Shown: positions 8,728-18,208, numbered from the stretch's first letter. The stretch: 64,000 bases of DNA from Rahnella aquatilis CIP 78.65 = ATCC 33071 (GCF_000241955.1 NC_016818.1:1116001-1180000); one strand, 5' to 3'. Program-made: numbers and translations. The notes: generated by a model not told the origin, from the sequence alone.

Positions 8728-9450
8728 TCAAATTATTTCGTATTCTACTTTGTTGATTTCTGCTGCTTTAGCTGCGACGATTTCCGGTGAGCCTGCATAA
8801 TAATCATACATATCGTTACTCTCTGTCTGTTCGACAACGACTATTTTGCGCACCCGGATACTTTGTGTTGCCGGCAGACCAGCATATAACTTAACTCCCG
8901 GGCGACCGATAATGAGTACCTCATTATGTGATTCGACAGAGCGTGTTTTTTTATCTTCTGACAGAAGCGCCTGAGGTGTCAGCAGCCGCTGATATCCTCC
9001 TTCACAATGGTAATCGTCTTTGCCTTCTCCCCGGAATATCGCCCGGCTAAGAGCTGAGGCATCGATAATCCTTCCCGCGGCATAGTCATTTTTACGCCCG
9101 ATGTGATTAGGAAACCAGACGTCAGTCGGATGCGTCCCAAGAATATTCTGTACCGGGACGTCCAGAATTAAAGCTGTGGTACAGTACATCCCGGTATAGC
9201 GTTTAATTTTGGTTAGGGGTTTGATATCTTTTAAGTCAACCAGTGATGTACTGATAATATCCCAACTGTTTAAAAGAGACTCGGCGCGGTGCTGACAAAA
9301 CGGATTTTCTTCGCCTTCAAAGGCATGAACCAGAACAAGGTTTTTTGGCAAAAATCGCCAGCTGTTGAGTATTGTTTCCTTCTCTCCGGATGAATGTTTA
9401 ATATCCTCTTTTTTAATAAAATGAATCCCTGACTTTTTATGGAAAAACAT
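8728..9450 (-). CDS. Unknown protein, tandem paralogue 2
   Basis: A 240-residue paralogue of the gene 96 bases downstream, with the same conserved blocks in the same order, including IISTSLVDLKDIKPLT and SHNEVLIIGRPGVKLYAGLP. Both N-termini begin with a short basic stretch (MFFHKKSG / MPFFKKKN). Start chosen at the ATG giving this alignment; a TTG six codons upstream is the alternative. No signal peptide, transmembrane segment or cysteine cluster. AT-rich. The tandem copy suggests recent duplication, or a pair of related effectors or enzymes; no immunity-like small gene sits between them. Confidence 0.8.
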   Translation of the reverse strand: MFFHKKSGIHFIKKEDIKHSSGEKETILNSWRFLPKNLVLVHAFEGEENPFCQHRAESLLNSWDIISTSLVDLKDIKPLTKIKRYTGMYCTTALILDVPVQNILGTHPTDVWFPNHIGRKNDYAAGRIIDASALSRAIFRGEGKDDYHCEGGYQRLLTPQALLSEDKKTRSVESHNEVLIIGRPGVKLYAGLPATQSIRVRKIVVVEQTESNDMYDYYAGSPEIVAAKAAEINKVEYEII

Positions 9451-9653
9451 AATAATCTCGCTGATCAACTGCTGGGGTAATATTGTGGAAAATATAACAT
9501 AAGAGATTTTTTTAATGACTTAATCACTTCTTAAGAATATTGATATTAAAGTGACTCTTTAACGGGATATATAAGTGCCCGTCAAATCGGCAGATTTTTT
9601 CATTGCGTATATTTTATGCGACGGTACGGCGCTATCCCCTGCAAAATGGGGTG

Positions 9654-9671
9654 TGTCATAAAATGACGACA
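9654..9671 (+). promoter_or_regulatory. GlrR activator site 1 upstream of glmY
   Basis: TGTC-N10-GACA, an exact match to the GlrR (QseF) binding motif described upstream of glmY in enterobacteria, about 220 bases before the sigma-54 promoter. Confidence 0.75.
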
Positions 9672-9685
9672 ATCGCGTTATGTGT

Positions 9686-9703
9686 TGTCGTCATTTGGAG
9701 ACG
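9686..9703 (+). promoter_or_regulatory. GlrR activator site 2 upstream of glmY
   Basis: TGTC-N10-GACG, one mismatch from the GlrR motif, three helical turns (32 bases) from site 1. Both sites overlap a 12-bp perfect inverted repeat (9661-9672 with 9685-9696). Confidence 0.65.
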
Positions 9704-9873
9704 TTTAACTGATTGATAATTAACTGTTTGAATAAGTCCGATGAATATTGTTGGGTTTTGGCGACACGCCGGGTGTTTTTTCAACAATGTATAGCGCTTT
9801 GTGCAGATGCCATAAAATACTTTTAAAATAAAAATCATTTAAATTCATGGTGTTGAAAATTTACCTTTAAAGT
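9704..9873. other. AT-rich gap between GlrR sites and the sigma-54 promoter
   Basis: No convincing gene. The AT-rich spacing is where IHF bends DNA at other glmY promoters; I did not find a strong IHF consensus by eye. A 60-codon minus-strand open frame here is treated as chance. Confidence 0.5.
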
Positions 9874-9889
9874 TGGCACGCATTCTGCT
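9874..9889 (+). promoter_or_regulatory. Sigma-54 promoter of glmY
   Basis: TGGCACG-CATT-CTGCT, matching the -24/-12 consensus TGGCACG-N4-TTGCW with one change. The predicted start, about 12 bases downstream, coincides with the conserved 5' end of GlmY. Confidence 0.85.
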
Positions 9890-9899
9890 AGATTGCAGC

Positions 9900-10125
9900 A
9901 GTTGCTCATTCACCTGATTATGATTGGCTCACGCGAAAGCGTTGATATGCTCATAATGTCCGAATGACGCCAAAGAAACGGTGCCTATCGTTCACCCGAC
10001 CGATAATCGTTGCGTAAGCACGTTATCAAGCATCGAACGACACGTTGAGTGAGGCACCACCTCTTCCGGCCTGCTGAATTTTCTGAAGAAGTTTCAGCAG
10101 GCCAACCCTTCATACTTTGCCTTTT
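9900..10125 (+). ncRNA. glmY: GlmY small RNA
   Basis: Small RNA that protects GlmZ from RapZ/RNase E cleavage and so raises glucosamine-6-phosphate synthase. The 5' end AGTTGCTCATTCACC is nearly identical to the E. coli GlmY start, it follows a sigma-54 promoter with GlrR sites, and it sits directly upstream of glrK as in E. coli. The 3' part has an 11-bp stem GGCCTGCTGAA/TTCAGCAGGCC (10068-10103). This stem is not followed at once by a U-run; the first one is at 10121-10126, so the 3' end is approximate. Confidence 0.8.
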
Positions 10126-10204
10126 TACACCCCCTTCATATCCTCTGTGACACTGGCTGTTTAAACCGTTGTCCGCTAGCATGACTTTATCTGTGGTCAA
10201 TGAG

Positions 10205-11644
10205 ATGAATGCGTTGAAAAGAGGACGTTTATTCCCCGGCTCGTTACGTCAGCTGGTCCTGATGGCTTTCCTGCTGGTGATGCTACCCTTGCTGGTGCTG
10301 GCCTATCAGGCGTACGACAGCCTGGATCAGCTCAGCCGGCAGGCGGCGCGTATCAACCGCACCACGCTGAGTGACGCGCGTCGCAGTGAATCAATGTCCG
10401 GTATTGCGCTGGAAATGGAGCGCAGTTATCGCCAGTATTGCGTCCTCGACGATCCGACGCTTTCCCGTCTTTATCAGAATCAGCATAAACAATATGCCCA
10501 GTTACTGGATGCGCATGCCTCTGTGTTGCCGGATCTAAGCTATTACCAGACGCTGCGCACCTTGCTGACGCAGCTGACACAACCGACGTGCCTGAATAAC
10601 TCACCGGATAAAGACTCCGCCGCCCGACTGGAAAATTTCTCGCGCACCAATGCTGAGATGGTCCAGGCGACGCGCGAAGTGGTGTTCTCACGCGGACAAC
10701 AGCTTCAGCGCGCGATTGCCGAACGCGGCCAGTTCTTTGGCTGGCAGGCGCTGGTGCTTTTTCTGCTCAGCGGTGCGCTGGTGGTGCTGTTCACCCGCAT
10801 GATTATCGGGCCGGTGAAAGGTGTCGAACGTATGATCAACCGGCTGGGAGAAGGGCGTAATCTGGGCGATGTGACCCGCTTTAAAGGGCCGCGGGAGATC
10901 CGATCGCTGGTGCAGCGCATCGTCTGGCTGAGTGAACGTCTTGCGTGGCTGGAGTCACAACGCCATGAATTCCTGCGTCATATTTCTCATGAACTCAAAA
11001 CCCCTCTTGCCAGCATGCGCGAAGGCACCGAACTGCTGGCGGATGAAGTGGCCGGGCGGCTGACGCCGGACCAAAAAGAGGTGGTGGCTATCCTTAATAA
11101 CAGCAGCCGCCACCTGCAAACGCTGATTGAACAACTGCTCGATTACAACCGCAAACTGGCTGATGCGCCGACGCTGAGTGTGGTTGTCGATGTTAAAGCG
11201 CTGGTCGATGACGTCGTGACCGCTAACAGCCTGCCTGCCCGCGCAAAAAAAATTCGCACTGAGGTGATGATCGGCGCACCCCGATGTCTGGCGGAACCGA
11301 CTTTACTCAGGCGGGTACTGGATAATCTCTATTCCAATGCGGTGCACTATGGGGCTGAATCCGGTACTATTTGGGTCCGCAGCCGGCAGGAAAACGAACG
11401 GGTGATGATCGAGGTGGCGAACACGGGTATACCGATCCCGCAGGCCGAGCGCGCGATGATTTTTGAACCTTTTTACCAGGGTAGCCAGCAGAGGAAAGGG
11501 GCTGTAAAAGGCAGCGGTCTGGGGTTGAGTATTGCTCAGGACTGTATTCGCCGCATGCATGGAGAGCTGCAACTGGTTGCCGTTGAGGATGCGGACGTCT
11601 GTTTTCGTATCGAATTGCCCCTGACGGCTGAGAAGAATGAATAA
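10205..11644 (+). CDS. glrK: Sensor histidine kinase GlrK (QseE)
   Basis: Membrane histidine kinase that phosphorylates GlrR to drive glmY transcription. Order: cytoplasmic start, TM1 (about 15-34), periplasmic sensor domain with the conserved MERSYRQYCVLDDPTL segment, TM2 (about 180-200), HAMP-like linker, then HATPase. The phospho-acceptor is H262 in RHISHELKTPLASMREGTELLAD style context; N-box NLYSNAVHY and G-box GSGLGLS are present. The start is uncertain: an ATG at 10181, this ATG, or a TTG at 10214 that aligns best with E. coli MKR. It is followed directly by qseG with TAATG overlap. Confidence 0.93.
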   Translation: MNALKRGRLFPGSLRQLVLMAFLLVMLPLLVLAYQAYDSLDQLSRQAARINRTTLSDARRSESMSGIALEMERSYRQYCVLDDPTLSRLYQNQHKQYAQLLDAHASVLPDLSYYQTLRTLLTQLTQPTCLNNSPDKDSAARLENFSRTNAEMVQATREVVFSRGQQLQRAIAERGQFFGWQALVLFLLSGALVVLFTRMIIGPVKGVERMINRLGEGRNLGDVTRFKGPREIRSLVQRIVWLSERLAWLESQRHEFLRHISHELKTPLASMREGTELLADEVAGRLTPDQKEVVAILNNSSRHLQTLIEQLLDYNRKLADAPTLSVVVDVKALVDDVVTANSLPARAKKIRTEVMIGAPRCLAEPTLLRRVLDNLYSNAVHYGAESGTIWVRSRQENERVMIEVANTGIPIPQAERAMIFEPFYQGSQQRKGAVKGSGLGLSIAQDCIRRMHGELQLVAVEDADVCFRIELPLTAEKNE

Positions 11645-12399
11645 TGATGAAATTTTCAGGCTGGCTGCATGCGCTGTCACGCTGCCGGATAATCTTATTG
11701 AGTGCTCCGCTGGTGCTGGCAGGCTGCGTGCCGCATTCTGCCAATAACCCCTATTATCAGCACGTTTCCGATCAGGTCGTGCCTGACAGCAAAGTGATAG
11801 ACTTTCGTATCGCGCCCTGTGAAACCCTCTGGGCGCTGGATGATAATGACGCACTGACCAATTCGCTGTACTGGTTGCGGGCGATGGACTGCGCTGACCG
11901 GATGAGTGATGCGCAGGCGCGTTACCAGGCGCAGCAGATCCCGGCCACAAGTTGGGAACGGGTGTTTAAACAAAGCATCCTGCTCGCCGGTGCGGATCCC
12001 GATCAGCAACAGCGTCGCGCATTGCTGGCGAAAGTGAGCGAGTACCGTGGCCAGATGCCGGGTTCGATTCGCCCGCTGGTGCAGTTATGGCGTGAGCGCC
12101 AGAATTTGCAGGTGGTGCTGGGGGATGAAAAAGCCCGTAACGCCCGTCAGCAGGTGTTGAATGAAGAAAAACTTCAGTCGATGGCCGCCGCACGGCAGGT
12201 GCTGGAAAACAACCTTGCGGATACGCGGCGTAAGCTGGAAAATCTGACCGACATCGAGCGCCAGCTTTCCTCGCGTAAACAGATTCAGGGGGATTTGCCG
12301 GATAATGATGCCACCGCACCTGCGAAAGCGGCTTCCGGTAATCCGGTCAAACCTGCCGAAACCTATGCGCCGCCCGCTAAGGATCAGAACGCAAAATGA
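11644..12399 (+). CDS. qseG: Lipoprotein QseG
   Basis: Lipoprotein that partners the GlrK sensor and links it to envelope state. The signal peptide ends in the lipobox LAGC (C28 counting from the first of two adjacent ATGs). Residues NSLYWLRAMDCADR match the most conserved part of E. coli QseG, followed by a coiled-coil-rich segment (LARQ/ENNLADTRRKLENLTDIERQLSSRK) and a Pro/Ala tail. The first ATG overlaps the glrK stop; the second is three bases later. It overlaps glrR by four bases, so all three genes form one operon. Confidence 0.92.
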   Translation: MMKFSGWLHALSRCRIILLSAPLVLAGCVPHSANNPYYQHVSDQVVPDSKVIDFRIAPCETLWALDDNDALTNSLYWLRAMDCADRMSDAQARYQAQQIPATSWERVFKQSILLAGADPDQQQRRALLAKVSEYRGQMPGSIRPLVQLWRERQNLQVVLGDEKARNARQQVLNEEKLQSMAAARQVLENNLADTRRKLENLTDIERQLSSRKQIQGDLPDNDATAPAKAASGNPVKPAETYAPPAKDQNAK

Positions 12400-13733
12400 C
12401 GATACGTAAAGCTGCCAGCTTATTGCTGGTTGATGATGATCCCAGCCTGTTAAAACTGCTGGGCATGCGCCTGACCAGCGAAGGTTTTCGCGTCACCACG
12501 GCGGAAAGCGGTGCTGAAGCGTTGCGCTTGCTGCACCGCGAACGTATTGATCTGGTGCTGAGCGATTTGCGCATGGATGAAATGGATGGCATGGCGCTGT
12601 TCGCCGAAATCCAGAAATTCCAGCCAGGCATGCCGGTGATCATTCTGACGGCGCACGGTTCTATTCCCGATGCGGTCGCCGCCACCCAGCAGGGCGTATT
12701 TGGATTCCTCACCAAACCGGTTGACCGTGATGCGCTGTATAAAGCGATAGATGAAGCACTGGCGCAGTCCAGCCCGTCGGCCGATGAAAGCTGGCGCGAA
12801 TCGATTGTCACCCGCAGCCCGATCATGTTGCGCCTGCTTGAACAGGCCAATATGGTCGCGCAGTCTGATGTCAGCGTGCTGATTAACGGCCAAAGTGGCA
12901 CCGGTAAAGAAGTGCTGGCGCAGGCCATTCACGGTGCCAGCCCGCGTGGCAAGAAAGCCTTTATTGCCATTAACTGCGGCGCGTTGCCGGAACAGTTGCT
13001 GGAATCCGAATTATTTGGTCACGCCAAAGGGGCATTTACCGGCGCGGTGAGCAGCCGGGAAGGGCTGTTCCAGGCAGCAACCGGTGGCACGTTGTTCCTC
13101 GATGAAATCGGCGATATGCCGCTGTCGCTGCAGGTAAAATTGCTTCGCGTGTTGCAGGAGCGCAAGGTGCGCCCGCTGGGCAGCAATCAGGATATTGATG
13201 TGGATGTGCGCATTATTTCTGCGACACACCGTGATTTGCCGAAAGCGATGGAGAAGGGTGAATTTCGCGAAGACCTGTTTTATCGCCTTAACGTCGTCAG
13301 CCTGAAGTTGCCGACGCTGAGTGAAAGATCAGAAGACATTCCGCTGCTGGCCAATCATCTGCTGCGTATCGCGGCGCAGCGGCATAAACCTTTTGTGCGC
13401 AGCTTTTCGACGGATGCGCTGAAACGGCTGATGGCCGCCAGCTGGCCGGGCAATGTGCGCCAGTTAGTGAATGTCATCGAGCAATGCGTGGCGCTGACGT
13501 CTGCACCGGTGATCAGCGAAGCTCTGGTGCAACAGGCGCTGGAAGGAGAAAACACCGCTCTGCCGACGTTTGCCGATGCGCGTAATCAGTTCGAGCTGAA
13601 TTATCTGCGCAAGCTGCTGCAAATCACCAAAGGCAACGTGACGCAGGCAGCACGTATTGCCGGGCGTAACCGCACCGAGTTTTACAAGTTGCTGTCCCGC
13701 CATGAGCTGGAAGCCACCGATTTTAAAGAGTAA
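12396..13733 (+). CDS. glrR: Sigma-54 response regulator GlrR (QseF)
   Basis: NtrC-family activator of glmY. The receiver domain has the phospho-acceptor D57 and K107; the AAA+ domain carries Walker A GQSGTGKE (165-172) and the sigma-54-contacting GAFTGA (212-217), Walker B LFLDEIGD; a Fis-type helix-turn-helix closes the protein ([22 protein letters not shown]). The length of 445 aa matches E. coli. ATGA overlap with qseG. Its binding sites are visible upstream of glmY, closing a GlrK-GlrR-glmY circuit within 4 kb. Confidence 0.96.
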   Translation: MTIRKAASLLLVDDDPSLLKLLGMRLTSEGFRVTTAESGAEALRLLHRERIDLVLSDLRMDEMDGMALFAEIQKFQPGMPVIILTAHGSIPDAVAATQQGVFGFLTKPVDRDALYKAIDEALAQSSPSADESWRESIVTRSPIMLRLLEQANMVAQSDVSVLINGQSGTGKEVLAQAIHGASPRGKKAFIAINCGALPEQLLESELFGHAKGAFTGAVSSREGLFQAATGGTLFLDEIGDMPLSLQVKLLRVLQERKVRPLGSNQDIDVDVRIISATHRDLPKAMEKGEFREDLFYRLNVVSLKLPTLSERSEDIPLLANHLLRIAAQRHKPFVRSFSTDALKRLMAASWPGNVRQLVNVIEQCVALTSAPVISEALVQQALEGENTALPTFADARNQFELNYLRKLLQITKGNVTQAARIAGRNRTEFYKLLSRHELEATDFKE

Positions 13734-13878
13734 CGGGAATTTACTTTCAGAGGCCTGAGGTACATTCCTGTCGCTGAACTATGATACCTTTAGCGCCTTC
13801 GCATGCCTCCGGCATCCGAAACCAGATTGTGAACCATGCTGCCGCTCAGGAAGGCGGAGAGCAAACGAATGATTATAA

Positions 13879-14226
<348 letters not shown>

Positions 14227-14233
14227 TGTTTCA

Positions 14234-14272
14234 TCAGGGCGGGTAATGTCAGGTTACCGGCCCTGAGTTTTT
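14234..14272 (+). terminator. glnB terminator
   Basis: 13-bp stem with one mismatch (TCAGGGCGGGTAA / TTACCGGCCCTGA), 7-base loop, then GTTTTTA, eight bases past the glnB stop. Confidence 0.85.
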
Positions 14273-14644
14273 ACTTTCCGTTTGTCCCTCTCCGTTTGTC
14301 CCATCTTGTTATACCAATCAGTTTTTAATCAATTATTCCCCAGGCCTTTGTTTATTTTGTTTTTATTCCTTAATGCTGTTCAGCGCCCTGTAAAACTCCT
14401 TCCCGTAATCACCACAAAAAATGCTATTTGTTATTTTTATGTGAATCTTGTGGGGTTTTTATTGTGACTTCATTGAAAAAGTGAGAGTAAAATCACGTTT
14501 GTTGTTATACCAGTTCGAAATACTTGTCAGATACGTTGTAGTCACCCACTAAAACAATTCAGGGTGAAAGTATCGGGCGGCCGGAACTGGTGTGGATTGA
14601 TCTCCGTTGATCGTGGTTTTCACACCCATTCAAAAGGCTTTGCA
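14273..14644. other. Intergenic region before the dehydrogenase operon
   Basis: 372 bases, AT-rich in the middle, no supported gene. It opens with two near-identical 11-12-base copies of TCCGTTTGTCCC (14277-14303) and should hold the promoter of the downstream operon, but no clear -35/-10 pair stands out. Confidence 0.5.
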
Positions 14645-15166
14645 ATGTCACCACAAGAAAAACCCATACGCATTTCCCGTCGCGTATTTTTAGGGGGCGC
14701 ACTGGCGGCGCTTTCCGTTCCGCTGATGAATAAGCTGCTGCTCAGCCCGGTCTATGCTGCGCCGGTTGCCGGTTTGTCACAGGCAAAACAGGATTTCACT
14801 CAACTCTCACTGTATCTGACCGGGCACGACCAACTGGATCCGGCCCTTTCTGAACGTTATTACCAGACGATGTTAGCGCTGTACCCGGATTTCACCGCAC
14901 AGGTTCAGGCTTTGCAGGCGTTTATCACGGCAAATCACATTGATGCCGCTGATTTGCAAAAAACGCTGGACGCACAGCAACCGGCGCTGGCGAAACTGCC
15001 GCGCAGCATCCTTCAGGCGTGGTATCTCGGCGTGGTCGGCGATGGCAAACAGGCGGTTTGTCTGGCGTATGAAAACGCGCTGATGAACGTCGCGGTACGC
15101 GATCACCTCAATCCGCCGAGCTATGCCTACGGTGCATACGGCACCTGGGCAAAACAGCCTGTCTGA
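14645..15166 (+). CDS. Gluconate 2-dehydrogenase-type gamma subunit (Tat)
   Basis: Small subunit of a membrane-bound FAD dehydrogenase that oxidises sugar acids or polyols in the periplasm. The N-terminus has a twin-arginine signal (ISRRVFLGGALAALSVPL), then about 130 residues of the subunit-3 family. The Tat signal serves to carry the cofactor-loaded flavoprotein, which has no signal of its own, across the membrane. The start is the ATG with AAAGG upstream; the open frame continues 27 codons further with no basis. First gene of a three-gene operon. Substrate could be gluconate, 2-ketogluconate or sorbitol. Confidence 0.88.
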   Translation: MSPQEKPIRISRRVFLGGALAALSVPLMNKLLLSPVYAAPVAGLSQAKQDFTQLSLYLTGHDQLDPALSERYYQTMLALYPDFTAQVQALQAFITANHIDAADLQKTLDAQQPALAKLPRSILQAWYLGVVGDGKQAVCLAYENALMNVAVRDHLNPPSYAYGAYGTWAKQPV

Positions 15167-15192
15167 AAATAACATTCAAAAAGGGTTAAGCA

Positions 15193-16794
15193 ATGAGTAA
15201 ACAACTTTCCGCTGACGTCGTTGTCATCGGCTCGGGGATCTGTGGCTCGCTGGTCGCACAGCGTCTGGCAAAGCAGGGCATCTCCGTCATTATTCTGGAA
15301 TCCGGCCCGCGCATTGATCGCGGTACGCTGACTGAAAACTTCCGTAATTCGCCGCGCAAAAAAGACTTTATGTCGCCATATCCGTACTCGGACTGGTCAC
15401 CGCATCCGGTCTATAAACCGGAAGATAATGATTATCTGCAACAGCAGGGGCCGTATCCGTTCCCGGCGGAATATATCCGTATTATGGGCGGCACCACCTG
15501 GCACTGGGCGGCGCAGGCGTGGCGCGTTCTGCCAAACGATATGAAGATCAAAACGTTGTACGGCGTGGGGCGTGACTGGCCGTTATCCTATGACGAACTG
15601 GAACCGTTTTATTACGAAGCTGAAGTGAAAATGGGCGTCTCCGGTGCGCCCGATAACGGCTCACCGCGCAGCCAGCCTTTCCCGATGGAGCCGGTCGCCG
15701 AATCCTGGCTGCAACAGCGCTTTCGCGAGCGTCTGGCACCGGGCGGCTATGACGTGATCGTCAACACCACCGCCCGTAACAGCCGTAACTACGACGGGCG
15801 TCCGGCCTGTTGCGGTAACAATAACTGTATGCCGATTTGCCCGATTGACGCGCAATATCATGGCGGCATCGCCGCGCAGGCTGCTGAAGCGGCGGGTGCA
15901 AAACTGATCACCAGCGCGGTGGTTTACCGTCTGGAGCATGACGAAAAAGGCCGCATTGTCGCCGCGCATTATTACGACCCGGATAAAGGCGAGCATAAAG
16001 TCACGGCAAAAAACTTTGTGCTGGCTGCCAACGGTATCGAAAGCCCGAAACTGTTGCTGATTTCCGCCAGTGATAAATATCCGGACGGGCTGGCCAACAG
16101 CTCCGGCACTGTCGGGCGTCATCTGATGGATCACCCGAGTAATTCTCTGACGTTTGAAACCGAAGAACCATTGTGGGCGGGCCGCGGGCCAATGAGTCCG
16201 GCCTCTATCAACAGCCTGCGCGACGGCGATTTCCGCAAAGATTATGCCTCGTTCCGTATCGATATCGCCAACTCTTCCCAGGTGCAATCGGTCACGCAGG
16301 ATCTGCTGGCGGAAGGCGTTTACGGCATCAGCCTGGATAACGAAATTCGTCGCCGGGCATCGCACCAGACCAGCCTGAAAAACGTGATGGAGCAGTTGCC
16401 GAACTACGACAACCGCATCATTCTCAGCGACAAAAAAGACAAACTGGGCATCCCGAAACCGGCGGCGATTTACCACATGGACGATTATGTGCATCGCGGT
16501 ATGGCGCGCGCCGTGAAGGAATACACTGAGATTGCCAGACTGATGGGCGGCACCAATTTGCGCTTCAGCAAGCCGGGCGTTTACGGCAATAACCAGCATA
16601 TTACCGGTACGATGAGCATGGGGCATGACCCGAAAGATTCCGTGGTGGATGCGTTCGGACGCACTCATGACCATGAAAATCTGTTCATCACCAGTACCGG
16701 CGTAATGCCGACGTCTGCCACGGTCAACTCGACGCTGACTGCGGTCGCCCTGGCGTTACGTACCGCTGACCATCTTGCCAAAACTGCGCTATAG
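15193..16794 (+). CDS. Gluconate 2-dehydrogenase-type flavoprotein (GMC)
   Basis: Catalytic FAD subunit of a periplasmic GMC oxidoreductase complex. The Rossmann motif VVIGSGICGSLVAQRLA is at residues 10-26; GGTTWHWAA is the FAD-binding signature; a cysteine group (PACCGNNNCMPICPIDAQY) near residue 210 resembles the 3Fe-4S site of FAD-dependent glucose and gluconate dehydrogenases; the C-terminal HITGTMSMG and STGVMPTSATVN segments carry the catalytic His/Asn pair. 533 aa. No signal peptide, as expected if co-exported with the Tat small subunit. Gluconate is the best guess for substrate. Confidence 0.9.
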   Translation: MSKQLSADVVVIGSGICGSLVAQRLAKQGISVIILESGPRIDRGTLTENFRNSPRKKDFMSPYPYSDWSPHPVYKPEDNDYLQQQGPYPFPAEYIRIMGGTTWHWAAQAWRVLPNDMKIKTLYGVGRDWPLSYDELEPFYYEAEVKMGVSGAPDNGSPRSQPFPMEPVAESWLQQRFRERLAPGGYDVIVNTTARNSRNYDGRPACCGNNNCMPICPIDAQYHGGIAAQAAEAAGAKLITSAVVYRLEHDEKGRIVAAHYYDPDKGEHKVTAKNFVLAANGIESPKLLLISASDKYPDGLANSSGTVGRHLMDHPSNSLTFETEEPLWAGRGPMSPASINSLRDGDFRKDYASFRIDIANSSQVQSVTQDLLAEGVYGISLDNEIRRRASHQTSLKNVMEQLPNYDNRIILSDKKDKLGIPKPAAIYHMDDYVHRGMARAVKEYTEIARLMGGTNLRFSKPGVYGNNQHITGTMSMGHDPKDSVVDAFGRTHDHENLFITSTGVMPTSATVNSTLTAVALALRTADHLAKTAL

Positions 16795-16804
16795 GCTGAC
16801 TGAC

Positions 16805-18208
16805 ATGACTCTGAACCGTTTAACTCAAAAACGTCTGACGGGCGCGTTGCTGGCCTTTGGCCTGAGCCTCAGTGCGGGCGCAGCTTATGCCGCGTTGTCG
16901 CCGCAACAGGATGCGCTGATCAGGAAAGGCGAATATATCGCAGTAGCCGGTGACTGCGTGGCCTGCCATTCCACCGAAGGCGGTAAGCCATTCGCCGGAG
17001 GTCTCGGGCTGGCGACGCCGCTGGGCACCATTTATTCGAGCAACATCACGCCGTCTAAAAAGGACGGCATCGGCAATTACACGCTGGAACAGTTTGAACA
17101 CGCGGTGCGCGATGGCGTGCGCGGCGACGGCGCGAATCTGTATCCGGCAATGCCGTATACCTCGTATGCCAAAATCAGCGATGACGACATGAAAGCGCTG
17201 TACGCCTATTTCATGCAGGGCGTGCAACCGGTGGATGTGCCGTCAACGCCGACCGCGCTGCCGTTCCCGTTCAACGTGCGTTTGTCGATGGCGGGCTGGA
17301 ATTTGCTGTTCCTCGAGAAAGGCGCGTTTAAAGCCGATCCGTCGAAAAGCGATCAGGTGAACCGCGGGGCGTATCTGGGGGAAGCCCTCGCGCACTGCAG
17401 CACCTGCCATACGCCGCGTAATGCGCTGATGGCGGAGCAGGGCGATAAAGCGCTGGGTGGCAGCAGTCTGGGCACCTGGTTTGCGCCGAATATCACCCCG
17501 GATGCCGTCAGCGGTATTGGCAACTGGAGCACGGATGAAATCGCCGGTTACCTGAAAACCGGTCATGTGCCGGGTAAAGCGCAGGCGGCAGGGCCGATGG
17601 CGGAAGCTATCGATCACAGCCTGAGCCATCTGAGCGACAGTGATTTACAGGCGATTGCCGTCTGGCTGAAACAGACCACGCCGGTCACTCAGGAAGGGCA
17701 GGCGAGAGCCGCCGATCAGTTCGGATCACCGGCAACTTACGTTGATACTCTGCGTGGTGTTCCGCGTCCAGCCGGTGCCGATAAAATGACCGGCTGGCAG
17801 GTGTATGACGGCTATTGCGCCAGTTGTCATCAGCCCGACGGGCGGGGCAGTAAGGACGGTGGTTTGCCGTCGCTGATAAATAACACCGCGCTGGGACATC
17901 TGAACAGCGACAATCTGGTGATGGCGATCCTGCATGGCGTGCAGCGTGGGCCGGAAAGCAAAGATGTCGCGATGCCGGCGTTTGAGCATTTGCTGTCAGA
18001 TACGCAGGTTGCCACACTGAGCAATCAGTTGTTGCAGCAGTTTGGTAACGATCAGGCGAAAGTGACGCCGGAGAGGGTGAAGGAATTACGCGCAGGCGGC
18101 ACGCCTTCGCCGCTGCTGGAACTGGCGCACTGGGGAATGGGCATTGCCGGGCTGGTGATTATTCTGCTGATTTTGCTGTTCCTGGTGCGACGTCGCCGCC
18201 GTCATTAA
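16805..18208 (+). CDS. Gluconate 2-dehydrogenase-type triheme cytochrome c
   Basis: Membrane-anchored electron-transfer subunit passing electrons to ubiquinone. Cleavable signal peptide ending AYA, then three CxxCH heme sites (CVACH near residue 50, CSTCH near 200, CASCH near 340), and a single C-terminal membrane anchor followed by RRRRRH. 467 residues from the ATG ten bases after the flavoprotein stop. Three hemes are the standard count for the gluconate/2-ketogluconate/sorbitol dehydrogenase cytochrome subunit. Confidence 0.92.
   Translation: MTLNRLTQKRLTGALLAFGLSLSAGAAYAALSPQQDALIRKGEYIAVAGDCVACHSTEGGKPFAGGLGLATPLGTIYSSNITPSKKDGIGNYTLEQFEHAVRDGVRGDGANLYPAMPYTSYAKISDDDMKALYAYFMQGVQPVDVPSTPTALPFPFNVRLSMAGWNLLFLEKGAFKADPSKSDQVNRGAYLGEALAHCSTCHTPRNALMAEQGDKALGGSSLGTWFAPNITPDAVSGIGNWSTDEIAGYLKTGHVPGKAQAAGPMAEAIDHSLSHLSDSDLQAIAVWLKQTTPVTQEGQARAADQFGSPATYVDTLRGVPRPAGADKMTGWQVYDGYCASCHQPDGRGSKDGGLPSLINNTALGHLNSDNLVMAILHGVQRGPESKDVAMPAFEHLLSDTQVATLSNQLLQQFGNDQAKVTPERVKELRAGGTPSPLLELAHWGMGIAGLVIILLILLFLVRRRRRH

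Noticed and set aside
9656-9838. 60-codon minus-strand open frame upstream of glmY
   Set aside because: It overlaps the GlrR sites, has no ribosome site and no sensible protein features.
14282-14467. 61-codon plus-strand open frame after glnB
   Set aside because: Low-complexity hydrophobic translation in an AT-rich gap, no ribosome site; it begins inside the direct repeats behind the glnB terminator.
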